Shown here piece after piece: positions 52,741 to 64,000 of a stretch of 64,000 nucleotides of DNA (within the stretch, counting starts at the first letter, position 1; each line of letters opens with the position of its first letter). The translations under genes were made by a program, and so were the position numbers. The notes beneath the pieces are model-generated. The model was not told the origin of the DNA and did no database searches. It saw only the letters and a list, made by a program, of their open reading frames with translations. Location: contig JABWDB010000038.1 in assembly GCA_019614645.1 (NCBI GenBank), positions 2,294,001 to 2,358,000 on the forward strand, in the 5' to 3' direction. The DNA comes from Stratiolaelaps scimitus. Lineage: Eukaryota; Arthropoda; Arachnida; Mesostigmata; Laelapidae.

Positions 52741-54920
52741 TAACTTATGCGGAGAACAAGGGGCTTCCACTCGATCAATCTCATTGACTCAGCTGGTCCG
52801 TCAGCAAACCAAAACATATTTATTCTTAGATATGTTTATTTCTACACGCGCTGACTGACCCTTCACGTTTTGCTCTTCTCAGCATTGTGCCATCTTACCT
52901 GGTACTTAAATATGAAGAACATAATTTCTTTCCAGTTAAACTATTTGTTAACGAACTGTTGATAGATTAACCATGGGTAGAACATGGTTGATATAGCTGA
53001 TTATGGTTAACGAACACGAAAGCAAGCGTATGTCGTTATACTTGGCTATACGTAAAGCTTTATTTCAAAGTAATTTAATATGTAATCCTAGATAGTTCCG
53101 CCGGGGCCATCTTGCTAATCTTCGCTGTATGGTCCCAATTTTAGTATATGTATCCGAAGAGACATTGAAGCCTACATCGAACAGCAGAATCTTAGGGAAG
53201 TTTAGCATTACAGTTGATAAGTATAATCGATTATCTTATATAATAAGAGAACTTCAGCGTTAACACAACTGCAGTTCCGTCAATAAACCTAAATGTTGTG
53301 TTATTTCGACATAATACTGCTACTTAGTGGACATAGGAGGACAGTGTCTACTTTTGTATTTCCTTTGTGAAGAAGGGAGATACAAACATCATAAATGATG
53401 TTTGTAACTCGGTCATACAGACCTTGGTTGCATGCGAGATTATTATAATATATCTATTCTCCTCATGCCGAATGTTTACTTAATAATTGAAATGACCTCG
53501 TTTTTGACATCAATTAAAAGTTGAACATTTTTCAACCGAAACAGCTTGATCGATTTGACCAATTTTTTCTTAAATTCGATCAAGTAGCGGATATATTAAA
53601 GGCGTGTTGATATTCTCTCCTTATTTAAGAAGCTCAAGGTGGATAGGTCCTCGAGTATCCCACCAACGAGATAGCATGCAAAACCTACGGAGCCCACCTA
53701 TGGAGCTTCTATTTTATGTAACGCTGAATGAACAGTTGCAACGTCAAGTTTAAGTTCTTCTGCGAGATCTCGAATGGTGATCGCCGGCGTTTCGTGAATC
53801 TTGCACGGAGGATATCGTCCAGGCCTAATAACAATATTGATTTGCCGCTCGAATGTGACTGAATCAAATGTCAAAATCGACTTCCCATTAACATGCTGTG
53901 AAACTCCAATTGAAGCGGATGATTTCTAGTTAGAGAGCTCGGAACCTTATTCCGTCAACGCTATTTCATCGCGACTAAAGGCAACAGTCCAACAAATGAG
54001 TAAACGGCATTTGATTGAATTTCTGAAGTTCGGACGCGTTTTTTGAACACGCTAAATGAGAAGACCAACACTAGAGTACATGTACATTTTTACTTTAAAA
54101 AGACAGCACTATTAGTGTATCATCAGAGACTGCAAATTTGAACTTGAACAATGAATGCCATATTTGGTCAATTTAGCTATATCTAATACATATGTTTGTA
54201 TGATAAGCTCGTTATTAGTCAACACGGTGAATGATTGTGTTCATAGTTTGTGGTATCCTTGGCAACTTAACAGGTTTTGTGCGTAAATTATTAATTTATT
54301 TTAAATCCAGTTGGGGTACTGTTTCTGATAGAGGGCGCCTTAAGCAGTACATGTATATTTTTCCTTAGTCAGAGTCTCACCAAATTTCTTAAGTGGCTTA
54401 TCTCCGAGAATCTTGGAGGTACGATACGAGAAGAGTCTTCGATGGTGTTTTCGATTGTTTTATCGCTTTATTATTCGTATTTTACAGGAATTCCGGTTGA
54501 AAGGTTATGAATTTCAAAGTTATACCTTTCGGGAACATAAGAGATTGAATGTTTGTTACCTGACTTTTCAACACCTTGGATATGGCGTTATTTCCCAATC
54601 CTGGCCTATTTAACAGTTTCCACAGGCCGTAGCATTTAATATTGTATTTGTTGTCTGACTTGTAGCTTAACCTGTGATCAGGCGTACCCCCCCCCCATCT
54701 ACATGCACTACAGTCACTATACCCTCATCCAATTAAAACCATATGTATGTCAGTCTTGTAACCAAAGTAACTCAAGGAGCCGGTACATTTTCTTGATAAG
54801 ACCCAGCGGTCAATTGGACACTCTTAAACTACATGCTGAAATATCTTTAATTAAAAGTAAATTATTTGATATTTTCTTGGAATGTAATCATTTCTCGAAA
54901 TATTTTTTTTTTTTTTTTTT
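52741..54920. other. Mostly featureless spacer
   Basis: Apart from the possible mariner remnant at 53640-53880, I see no coding or repeat signal. The open frame at 54413-54613 (+) has no recognisable features. Confidence 0.4.
53640..53880 (-). mobile_element. Possible mariner N-terminal remnant
   Basis: On the minus strand a frame reads HETPAITIRDLAEELKLDV followed by ATVHSALHKI, which fits a mariner/Tc1 helix-turn-helix. The rest is too decayed to extend. This is a short motif-level match only. Confidence 0.4.
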
Positions 54921-54923
54921 TAG

Positions 54924-55085
54924 AGGAGGAAATTTTCTTCAAACGCACGGTCACCACCGGAGACATTCCAATCTCCATGAAAGTGGGCCGATCCAGTGCA
55001 GGGTTGACGTGGATGACAAAACGCCTCTGCCTGCTAAAACCATCCTCTGCTGAGAGTGTATCTCTTCCCCAGAGTCGGCACGCTT
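54924..55085 (+). repeat. Exon-like module, copy A
   Basis: A 19-T run (54903-54921) and AG lead into a frame reading EEEIFFKRTVTTGDIPISMK and VGRSSAGLTWMTKRLCLLKP. This is clearly related to 28606-28772 (minus). The reading frame stays open to 55151 with QSRHAWHYFDLWGR. T-run plus AG looks like a 3' splice site; alternatively the T-run is the reversed poly(A) tail of a retrocopied fragment. Confidence 0.6.
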
Positions 55086-55452
55086 GGCATTACTTCGATC
55101 TCTGGGGAAGGTGTGTACTGCTCCGGCTAGTGTTCTATAGCCGGGTGCCTTAGTCTCCTATGACTATTGTGGCTTCCGTGTTGGGGTCCCGCACGGGAAC
55201 GCTCGAAATATTGAAGTGCAAATAGTGGACGCTTCTGTCTTTCTGCAGAGGGACGGATTGACGTCTTTTATGGTGCCTAAGGGTTTTTGCATTCATCTAT
55301 AACAATAACGTGATAAATGATTAAAGCTAAGTTGACTTAATTGGGCTTGCTAATTTGAGTGGAACTTAATACAGATATTCTGATTTAGATAAAAAAAACT
55401 GAACGAATATAATTTTTGTGATGAATGAAAGGTTAAAAAACAAGCCCTAATG

Positions 55453-55506
55453 ATTGTTTTTCGAGCTGACCCTCAGCTGTTCCCCTATGTGACTGGCCTC
55501 AGCAAG
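55453..55506 (-). mobile_element. 5'-truncated SINE family 1 insertion
   Basis: About 54 bases of the family 3' end (TTTTTCGAGCTGACCCTCAG on plus). The flanks ACAAGCCCTAAT (55440-55451) and ACAAGACCTACT (55507-55518) look like an ageing target-site duplication. Confidence 0.72.
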
Positions 55507-56805
55507 ACAAGACCTACTATTCAAAGATATTCAAAAACTTCTTTACTTTCTCCCTAGACTAGTATTTTTTTATTCCTTATAATTAATTGAATATTAATAT
55601 ATAAACTATTGCCTGCTATGCACTTAGTTTCGTTTTTACAAAGGTATAATTATTATTGTATTATTAGCGGACATGATTCATATAGAAACAACCTGTTCGA
55701 GGTACATTGACTCACGCAAGCTCAAAACGAAGCTACATTTACTCAGTGTACAGGACATGCACTTTGATGTGTAGATGAACTGTTGCAAGGTTGATGATTA
55801 TTCCAGTCATTCAAACCCTATCATAATTAAATACATTCAACTCATATATTTTTTCTGCTAGCTTACCCTCAGCCGACTTTCAATGACAGGCCTCGGTACC
55901 TGTAGGCTTTATAGCAACATTACTTCAAGAGATTCAACTCTTATCTAGAACAACTTTAGTCTGTCTATGGAGCAGACCTATATCGACTAGCTTTTCTAAC
56001 CAACCTGGTATCTATGAACTGGCTCCATTACTTTGGGAACCATTTTTATTGCAACTTTTATTACCGCCACTACACCTACTGCAGTGGAGGCAGGTGCACT
56101 CTATAATAAAGAGAAAGAAAGAGAGACTAATGCCCGTGTTTGATTCGATTAGTTGCTCATCGGACGCTGACGTTCAGGATCGCTTTGCTGCCCGTTTCTA
56201 GAAAATTGTCAATCAATATTCGTTTATTGTCACCATATGCAGGACATTCATACAATAACACAATACAGAAGAATCGTTGTAGATATATTAATGCAACTCT
56301 TGTTATTAAAACAACCACCTGGCACTTATTAACCTTGTACCTTGTACCTTACAAATCACAATATTTACAAATGCAGGTAAATATACGAATGTGCCTTTGG
56401 TATTTTACAACGGGATCACGATCGAGTTCTATGTAATCGATTGGTAGATTTAGCTGCAAAATAGCCCGACTTCTACACGCTTCAATGAGGCGTTAAGTAT
56501 TCGATAACGTCAAGACGGCAGACGATATTCCGAAGTATAAATATTCAATGAAGTAAAACAGGAATGCACTTCACTACGACCAGGCAACATTGAGTAGATT
56601 TAACTGGAACTCACGTACCAATATATGTACAGGTTACAATACACAACCTCTTGCAATATTCCATTAATTATAGTTTGCAAAACTTACAACTATATATTGA
56701 CGTCTCACAGTCACTAATCACAAATCGTAACCGATCACCCGTGAGTGATTAAATATATTATATAATTATACTATGGCCCTGTATTCCTTGGTTTGACAAT
56801 CTTCA
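55507..56805. other. Spacer downstream of the 3CxxC gene
   Basis: No gene or named repeat is recognised. On the minus strand the part next to 56805 is the likely 3' UTR of the 3CxxC gene. Confidence 0.4.
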
Positions 56806-57288
56806 CTACCGTCTTGTAGGGCAGCATCCATCTGCGCATGCTTCACAGAGCTCCCGACGATGTGAACTATCCGAAACACCTCTCTGCCGCTCTTTGACGT
56901 ACCCAAGTTTATAAAGAAAGTTTTGTATTGCACGATTGCTGAGCTCAATCAAATCGTCTATTCCAAATCCAACTGGCGACGTGTAGAAGTCACTCGAATC
57001 GACATCTTCGGAGGAGGTCTCAACGCATCGAGAGCATGCTTGCCTCCACGCTTTAGCAAGAACTTCATCGCGAATATCGAATGTGACAAGAGTGCAGCGC
57101 GATGTCCACTCATGATTGCAACGTCCGCATCGGAAGTATGCTTTACCGAAGGCGCGTGTAAAGCGCCACCTGTCTGGCACTGGAAATGCTCTAGCAATGG
57201 GCTCCAAGTATCCGCTATCTTCCAACACCTTGGAGAATATCTGACTTTCAACGTGATAGGGACGCGAACATAGCTCCTGTTCATCCAT
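56806..57288 (-). CDS. 3CxxC-type zinc-finger protein, receptor-transporting-protein-like
   Basis: A single exon encodes 160 residues. Three CxxC pairs occur in order: YFRCGRCNHEW (54-57), QACSRC (85-88) and ELCEACADGCC (148-156). This spacing, with the closing CEAC-x2-GxC, is that of the 3CxxC zinc-binding domain. In vertebrate receptor-transporting proteins (RTPs) that domain helps chemosensory receptors reach the cell surface. RTPs carry a C-terminal membrane anchor; this protein ends PTRR directly after the last finger, so it is probably soluble. I chose the ATG at 57288 (context GACCATGG) over an in-frame ATG ten codons upstream. Its function in arthropods is not known to me. It could have further exons. 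Confidence 0.78.
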   Translation of the reverse strand: MDEQELCSRPYHVESQIFSKVLEDSGYLEPIARAFPVPDRWRFTRAFGKAYFRCGRCNHEWTSRCTLVTFDIRDEVLAKAWRQACSRCVETSSEDVDSSDFYTSPVGFGIDDLIELSNRAIQNFLYKLGYVKERQRGVSDSSHRRELCEACADGCCPTRR

Positions 57289-60241
57289 GGTCGAAGAGGT
57301 TTTTTTTTCACTTAACAAATACTTGATTCTGTAATCCGATCATAAAGTATACGATTTCGTCAGCACTCGAGACACAAATGGGTGGGTGTATCAATACATC
57401 CATTTCGGTACAACTGCTTCACCGCCTTGTGAATTTGCCCCGCAAGTGATTGACTGGAGCTACAGATATTCTGGGCGTCACACACAGCATCGGTTAATCG
57501 CTTTACCCGCGGTGGCTTATTACACCGCCTCTCCCCACACTCAAGCGTTTGTTATTGGCGTTTGCGAGTGGCACAGCATTAACCTTTTTCAAATATAACA
57601 CATGCAATCAATTTGAACGGAATGAAAGCGTAACGAATATTATGTTGGATCGTTTGACACTACGTGTACGAATCTCGAACCTACTCAGCTAGCGATCAAT
57701 ATTGGCAAACTAATTAAGCTAATTTGCCCACAATCCAAAGTTCAGAGGTTTTCCTGTACGTTTCGGCCTGAAGCGAGATTTAATCGTTCTTAATCCGCTT
57801 CAAGGGTAATATAGATGCCATGAAATGTTCCTATAACGAATTGGCTGTGATGGCCTCTCTGTGTTAACTCCAAGAGTTGCATAGGGTCGGCTAGCTCCGT
57901 TGACGCTTTACTGACTGAGTCATGCAATGGAAACCATGACGTGACGGTGGATCGAAGCTGCTATGTTGTTGACAGCGTCGTTGTGCGTCCAGAGGCAGAA
58001 TCACGAATCGTCGATGAACGGACGGCCCGGAGAACGGGCGAGGGTTTGCTTAGGTCTCTCCAGACAATATTGTATTGTATTAGACTGTGAGCGTTTCGGG
58101 AAAGAGGCATGCTGCAGCAGCAATCCCTTAGCAGCAGCAGCAGTAGTAGTTGTGGCAGTAGATAACAGAGAATAAATGCCATTACTATTACTTGTACCGT
58201 TGCATGGAGCAACGATGACCTCGGTCGCATTTGCCACCGTAGACAACCGTTAAATATACTGCTTGGGAATATAGCTTATGATTCTCAGCGCATGAATATG
58301 AGGTCAATAAATATATTTATCTATTTGTACGTCTCAAGATATCATGTATATGTGTATCGTTACGAGAAGGCATGCAAGGTATTACAAACTTATCGAACGA
58401 GATGCAAACTATTGGTGGAAATGGTTTACTCAACAATCGTTGAATGAATGAATATAAATTGAATGAAACAAGTGGGTTCGACTAAGCTCGACTTCAGCAC
58501 TTCTCGCCTTTCATAAAATGGCGCTTGTGGGTTACCCGTGTCTCCCATTTTATAGTTTGCTAAATGAATACTGGTTATATATGAAATGGGTGACGTTGCA
58601 CCTATTTCAAATATATGTATATATGTGCATATATATGTTATACAATAACATAAATGTAGCTACTGCGATGAATGCACGCATATCTCTCTAGAGACAAGCC
58701 GTTGTGCCGTTGGACCGATGGAACCCCTGCGATGTATTGTAGAATCGCTGGTCCCACGGCTTTAGCAAAGATCTGCAAAAAACTCAAGCGTATACCCAGA
58801 TCCCAAAGAATTTCGTTCCCCTTCAGGCATACTAGAAGTGTTGCTGATCGAAGCAGTGAATGAGCCAACCTACTGGGTGAGCAATGAAAAGAATGTAGAG
58901 GCCTTTCACAGAACGTTGAATCTGCATATGTCGAAGATCAGACCTTGCTGACATTGTGGTCTGTGTATCTAGGACACTCGACAACCATTAGGAAGGACTC
59001 TTGTCGTCTGTGAGACTTATTGAGGCACCTCGAAGAACAACGGAGCACTCTAGAACGGGTATAACTCCATAATCGGTGAAGACGGTTCTATTTCTTTTCC
59101 TGCACATTTCCGATTTAGCTTGATAATGCAGCGGAAAGCCGTAACACCCTATATACACTGTCTATCTACTACAGGATGCGGAGTATTTATTGTTCATACG
59201 CATGAGATCACCTCTACCTGAATGTACCTCTACAGCGGTGATATATAATGAAATGTAATGACGTGTAATGACATATCATTATCTGCTTTACATATGCCAG
59301 CCGCCATCTGATCTGACGTTCTAATGAGGGTTGACACCTTTGCTTAAGTTCATACCGTAACATGACATACCCCTGTAATTTTGATCTGTCGCTATAGAAT
59401 AACACTTTGCATATTCATTTAAGACAGTTAAATTAGCGTATTATGCCTTTGGACGCGGAATGATGGGGACGTCAAACTGGCAAGGATGGCCGTGTAATTA
59501 CACCTAAAGAGTGACGACTTTTGAGATTAAAATTGAATTTGGTCACCATAATTCGATAGCAGATTCCTCGCAGTGGGTTATCGTGTCGTAGTGCATTGCT
59601 AGATGTCATAACTTTTAAACAATATTGGCAGTTGCAATCTGAAGACTAAAACCGTGGTTCCCGTGTTTCTAATCCGTGGTTTTGTCCTAAGTCATAAATT
59701 CATGCAGGTGAAGTTTTTGTTTTTACTTTTTACAGCATTTCTATCGGCACAGGAAAAACCATTACAAAAAATATTTATACTACCTGAGATGCTTTATAGG
59801 TTGTAATGAAAATTTGAGTCGACACTGTAACGAACAAAAGGGCATGTTTATGCCGGGAAGATGAAAAGATGGCAAAATAGCCTTTTAGTTCAAAACAATG
59901 TGTTTAATAATTTAAGCCTTCGTCGAGGCAAGAACTATTGAACGACTTAACAGCCCAGATTAAATTAATTGCACGCAACATATTGGGGTGCATTCCATTA
60001 TATTTTGGCATGCTAGTATCACGTAGCTCACGGCGGCCGTTATTAAACTATTTTCGATTATATTTTGAAATACACTCACGCTCGGTTTCGGGTACAAATG
60101 TAAATAAGTGAGAAACTAACAATCGCCAGGAATGCCTCTACCAAGAGGTAAAAATATTATACACAATTTGCCTTTTTTTGAAGTAAGTCAATACTTGTAC
60201 ATACTAAAATACTCTGTGTATCTCTTCTATCTTTCGGTGTG

Positions 60242-60275
<34 letters not shown>

Positions 60276-60595
60276 CAAAAAACAATTAATGGGGTTTTAG
60301 TTGTTATAATTGAACTAGATGTCTATGTTACAGGCTCATAAATACGCATGAACAGGCTTTTATTCCACAAGGTAAATGGTAGTCAATTGACATTGCTGAG
60401 AGCGTGTGAGGCGTACCCTAAACGTCAATTTTAAAGTCCATACTATGAATACACTTAAATCAGAAACATTCATTTTACCGCTCTTTATATTAAACCTCCC
60501 CGCATTGCATATCGTAATTTCAGGTACATCTGGTATCTTCGTTTCATCGTTCATATAGTCCATTCGGTAAGTGTTCACCAGCTTGAGGTTAAATT
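57289..60595. other. Upstream of the 3CxxC gene; no confident gene
   Basis: A CAG/CTG-rich patch (58105-58150) and a (TA)n-rich stretch (58600-58640) with (TA)n at 60245-60272 are the main features. The open frames at 58638-58868 and at 57961-58246 have no recognised motif. Confidence 0.4.
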
Positions 60596-60599
60596 GGCT

Positions 60600-60755
60600 C
60601 TCTCGAGGTGGCTTGAACGGCTAAGTCTCGGGCTGTAAAATGAAGGGGGCCGCAAGTTCGAGTCCCGCGACGACCTGGTAACGACATATCTAAGAGAGCT
60701 TAAGCATTGCAAAGATTGCAGTTCCTTTAATAAACCAATAAACCTTTACTTTTAC
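60600..60755 (+). mobile_element. SINE family 2
   Basis: It starts CTCTCGAGGTGGCTTGAACG (A-box-like), then GGGGGCCGCAAGTTCGAGTC (B box), ACATATCTAAGAGAGCTTAAGC and the tail CAGTTCCTTTAATAAACC ending CAATAAACC. The second half matches the minus-strand copy at 29296-29415. The 5' part is tRNA-related. Confidence 0.78.
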
Positions 60756-61555
60756 CAATCTAGACGTTTGGTGTATTGGCGGTTAGATAACAAGCCACTT
60801 GCCCTGTAAGCCTCCAGGAACCCTCTTTTCGATAAAACGCCAATAGCAGAAATAGTACTTTTGAGGGAACTTCCAAACGAACTGAATGGCGCATCTAGCC
60901 CGATCTTTATGTGAAAAGTTGAACCGATGTGTCAGTATATTTGGTTGATTGGAGTGTAATCCATCAATCTTTTGAACTCGCCTGTGAACATGCTTGGCAA
61001 ACGATAGTACGATTGAGATTCATGTTGAAACCGGTTCGTCTGTAGTAACGAGGCTAAGGCCTTTTCTAAACTGCGTTTCTGTGGTCTTGGTAGCCTTAAT
61101 ACACACCATAGCGACTAGACAGTGATGGCGTCTAGAAATCGTATGTCTTCTGCGAAGTCTGCTCTACTGATAACAGACAGCATTTGCGTCTGTCTGTGTA
61201 TGTGCCGCTCTGTCAAATTTTTGGGCTTGAAGACGGTCACAATACTTTCTACGAGTATATTGGCAACGAAGAGAAGATGTTAACGCATTTTGGCTCCGAA
61301 AGTCAATTCGACGGTTTCTTAAAAAACATCCCGTCTCAAATGGTGCCTTTCCCGTAGGGTTAAATATAAATAGAGGAAACATGGCGTTTTGACGATCTTG
61401 TACCAAAGGTTGACAATTAGCGAAGCATTTAACAATGTAATGAACTACTTCCTCTAAGTTTGTTTAATTATTAGTGCGTCGGCGCCTGAGTTGGACCGTT
61501 CCGGATCAGATTGTAGTTGAATTAACCAAATTGCTAAACATGAAATGATCTAATC
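60756..61555. other. Spacer, no confident feature
   Basis: The open frame at 61164-61406 (-) has no motif I recognise. No repeat partner in the window was noticed. Confidence 0.35.
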
Positions 61556-61559
61556 AATC

Positions 61560-61850
61560 ATTCCTATGAAGCTCATCTCTGCTTCGCAGAGCTTTTGGCG
61601 GATAATCAGGGCAGGATACCACTATCAACCCGTTTGGGTTCAGTTCGCGAATAGGTATATTTTTAACGAGAATGGGATCCTCGCCCACCGAAGGACAACC
61701 CCCTGGTTCTTTGTGTGTCTGTGTGGGTACTGTATTGCACTTTAGATGCGCATGAGCATGTAGCCAAAACTCCCCGCTGCGAGGACGGGACCAGGGGCCC
61801 CACGGTGTCCAAGGTGCAGTACTCAACTCGCTCAGCCATATATGCCTATA
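61560..61850 (-). mobile_element. Possible third tRNA-related SINE
   Basis: On the minus strand it starts ATATATGGCTGAGCGAGTTG, an A-box match of the tRNA-Leu/Ser type, followed by GGTCCCGTCCTCGCAGC. It ends in a hairpin word CTCTGCGAAGCAGAG. It is GC-rich against its surroundings. Only one copy is in the window, so this rests on the A box and composition. Confidence 0.35.
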
Positions 61851-62714
61851 CATTTATATACATATATATATATAACAGGGCGGTAGCAGTGAGGCCCACA
61901 TGATGGGCGATTTCAAACTGTGCAAATGTGTTGATTTTTATTGATGTCGAAAGCGAAAAGGGATAACAGCTCTTCGTTACGACGAGCGGGCTACTAGCCA
62001 GCTAAAGTTTGGAATTTGAAAAATAATTTTAGTCGTATGAGGGTTGGAGCATGCTGCATTTTCAGGTTTCTGTGACTTACTAGTTATGTCACACACACTA
62101 CTGGTTTCAAATGGTGAGCTCGTATCATAAAGAATGAAGTTTGTCATCCGTTTGGACAATACATAGTGTACCTATCTCTTACAAAGTTGAAGCAATTAAA
62201 AAAGAAAAACGGCTATTTGATATATTCTTTCCTGGTTGTTTGTATTTTAGTTGACGTAATGCTCCGAGTATTATATCATCCTCCAAAATTGCCTTTTCAA
62301 AGTGGCTTTACTACGACTATTATGTAGCATAATCACAATCCGTATTTTGTAACTTTTCGTGCTACTGTAAGCTTGTTATTTACTTTTCTGTTGGTGAGAT
62401 AGTTGTTGTACATATCTATCTATCGTTTGACTTAATGAGCTTGAGTCAATAGATTGACTCAACAAAGGAGTTGAGTTTATATATGCTGATCCCTCCAGTC
62501 GAAGAAAATATCCTGTAATAAGGCCTAATATACTGTAATAAGGCCTAATATCAAGTACATTTTAGCATATTCTGGTAATATATTTCATCACACCATATTT
62601 ATTTTTGTCATTATTTCTATAAACACACATTAAAAGTGCGCCCCTGTCACTGAAAACCGGGAAGGACATCGCTAGTCAGCAACCAAAGCCCCGAACTCCC
62701 ATAATAGAGGTTCG
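61851..62714. other. AT-rich spacer with a 20-bp tandem duplication
   Basis: (TA)n at about 61858-61874. The unit CTGTAATAAGGCCTAATAT occurs twice in tandem at about 62513-62551. No gene was seen. Confidence 0.5.
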
Positions 62715-63083
62715 TCAGAAAAAGGATCTTCTCCCTCCCTTTCGAACTTGCATTAGTCCACTGATCTTGAGCCAGTGACCCTCAAAAACTCTGTTAGGGA
62801 CTTGTTCACCACCATTCCCGACTGTTTCGATGGCCGCCCTCTGAGAAGCGAAAAATTGACCCTCCCTCAAATTCGTGATATTTCCGTCCTTTGCGTTGTT
62901 CCGGTAGACTTGACACTGCTTCTGTTTTTCGGGGCGTTTGTGTTCTTTATGATTGGGACGAGGTCTCCCAGATGATAACATATCAGGGACCTCCCCGAAG
63001 ACTACATCAACAGTGTTATGCTGTCCGTGCAGAGAACCGCGTTGGTGGTAAGACCCACCGAGGTTCTTTGAGACACACATCAC
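62715..63083 (-). other. Uncharacterised open frame in a GC-richer block
   Basis: 122 codons, hydrophilic and basic (phrases HKEHKRPEKQKQ, NLREGQFFASQRAA). It lies in a block (62640-63300) less AT-rich than its surroundings, with a second open frame (63080-63283) just upstream in another frame. No domain is recognised. It could be a repeat fragment or an exon of a gene extending beyond the window. Confidence 0.25.
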
Positions 63084-63299
63084 GCTGTGAGCCGACTACA
63101 GTGCCGTGAAGATGACGGCATTGATCCCTGAGTGGCGTGAGTTTCTACCTCATATCCTGTGATTGTTGTCGGCTGTAGGTTGATCGGTGGTGCAGTGCAC
63201 CCCGCTATCGCCAGTTGTAACGTACCTAGTATTGGCAGAACCCATTGACTTAAGAATTCCTCGTCGACAGCGATTGGTCCCACCCCAGGGATTGTATGT

Positions 63300-64000
63300 G
63301 AATTCGCCTCATCGCTGAAACTTCTACTCGCACACTTCGTCGCTACGACGTATACGCTACAAATGTTGCGATTTCACCGGGAGCATGACGTGCGTTTAAG
63401 TAAAACCGTGAACATCTGTGGTAATAAATTTATGTGTAATATAAGAATGATGTAATTATGTTGATGAAAAAATCTCAATTTGTGAAAATAAAAAAAGGAG
63501 ACGACCTCACAGGTACGAAACGATATTTTTAAAAATATCTTTGCAAAACAAATCTGGAAAATGAATTACGGTGGAGGATTTACCAACAAATTTAGTCAGT
63601 AACGACACAATACTGACCTTGAGCTACAGTGATACAAAATGGTCTGAACTCCTAAAATCTAACTTTGAAACAAAATTGGCCCGATCCCAGCAGTAGGCAG
63701 CGATTTCTCCGATCTTAAACTGGAATTTCAGACTCATGACCTCTGGGTCCTGGACCCTAAATTCTTAAACTATGTCTCAATTCAAACTTGATGAAAACAG
63801 ACATTTGTTAGAAATATGCATGTATTTCCACTAATCATGTATGTTGTATTTGATAGCTTGTGCAATACAAATATTCCTTTATATGTCCTAAACGCATCCA
63901 CGATACTTTGAATACGATAGACATGGAAAAGAAACCCCCAAACTTATTCGCCACCGCCGTACGTGAATTATGGTCAAGGAGTTACTTTATCAATTCAATT
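63300..64000. other. Window end, no feature seen
   Basis: AT-rich sequence without recognisable coding signal or repeat partner in the window. Confidence 0.4.

Noticed and set aside
57961..58246. Frames with Leu or Val runs near 58.1 kb
   Set aside because: They come from a CAG/CTG repeat; there is no domain or start context.

Overview
The window is arthropod nuclear DNA, most probably from a parasitiform mite. The genes are metazoan and intron-split, with GT-AG introns that are often under 100 bases. The sequence is AT-rich with many (TA)n tracts, and the introns are full of decayed mariner/Tc1, SINE and non-LTR elements. The mite assignment is inference; 'metazoan, arthropod-like' is secure.

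Layout. 1-5,000: two possible last exons of unrecognised genes (408-645 and 3464-3537, both +) around a Tc1-like element with very long inverted repeats. 5,038-8,565 (-): a complete Abl-interactor (Abi) gene, four coding exons, 546 aa. 8,566-14,381: gene-poor, rich in trinucleotide and (TA)n repeats, possibly partly the 3' UTR of the next gene. 14,382-15,665 (-): an intronless ELAV/Sxl-type protein with three RRMs. 16,483-18,103 (+): complete ribosomal protein S14 (four exons, 151 aa), head to head with the RRM gene, followed by a degenerate duplicate of its intron 2/exon 3 junction. 22,294-50,610 (-): WASHC4 (SWIP), a WASH-complex subunit, reconstructed here as 25 coding exons and about 1,128 codons. 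Its introns hold nearly all the mobile DNA: a decayed gag-bearing retroelement, mariners, a second Tc1-like copy, a 5'-truncated R1-like LINE and several SINE copies. 56,806-57,288 (-): a single-exon protein with three CxxC pairs, like receptor-transporting proteins. 57,300-64,000: no confident gene, two or three tRNA-related repeats.

Function. Abi and WASHC4 both belong to machineries that switch on Arp2/3 actin assembly (the WAVE complex at the plasma membrane and the WASH complex on endosomes). They are about 14 kb apart with RpS14 and the RRM gene between, so I do not infer a functional cluster.

I found no wholly new biological system. The most unusual items are a SINE family with frequent 5' truncation and clear target-site duplications, a Tc1-like family with ~240-bp inverted repeats, an exon-like module present twice in opposite orientations behind a T-run, an intronless ELAV-like gene, the RpS14 partial duplication, and one WASHC4 junction that no canonical splice site explains.
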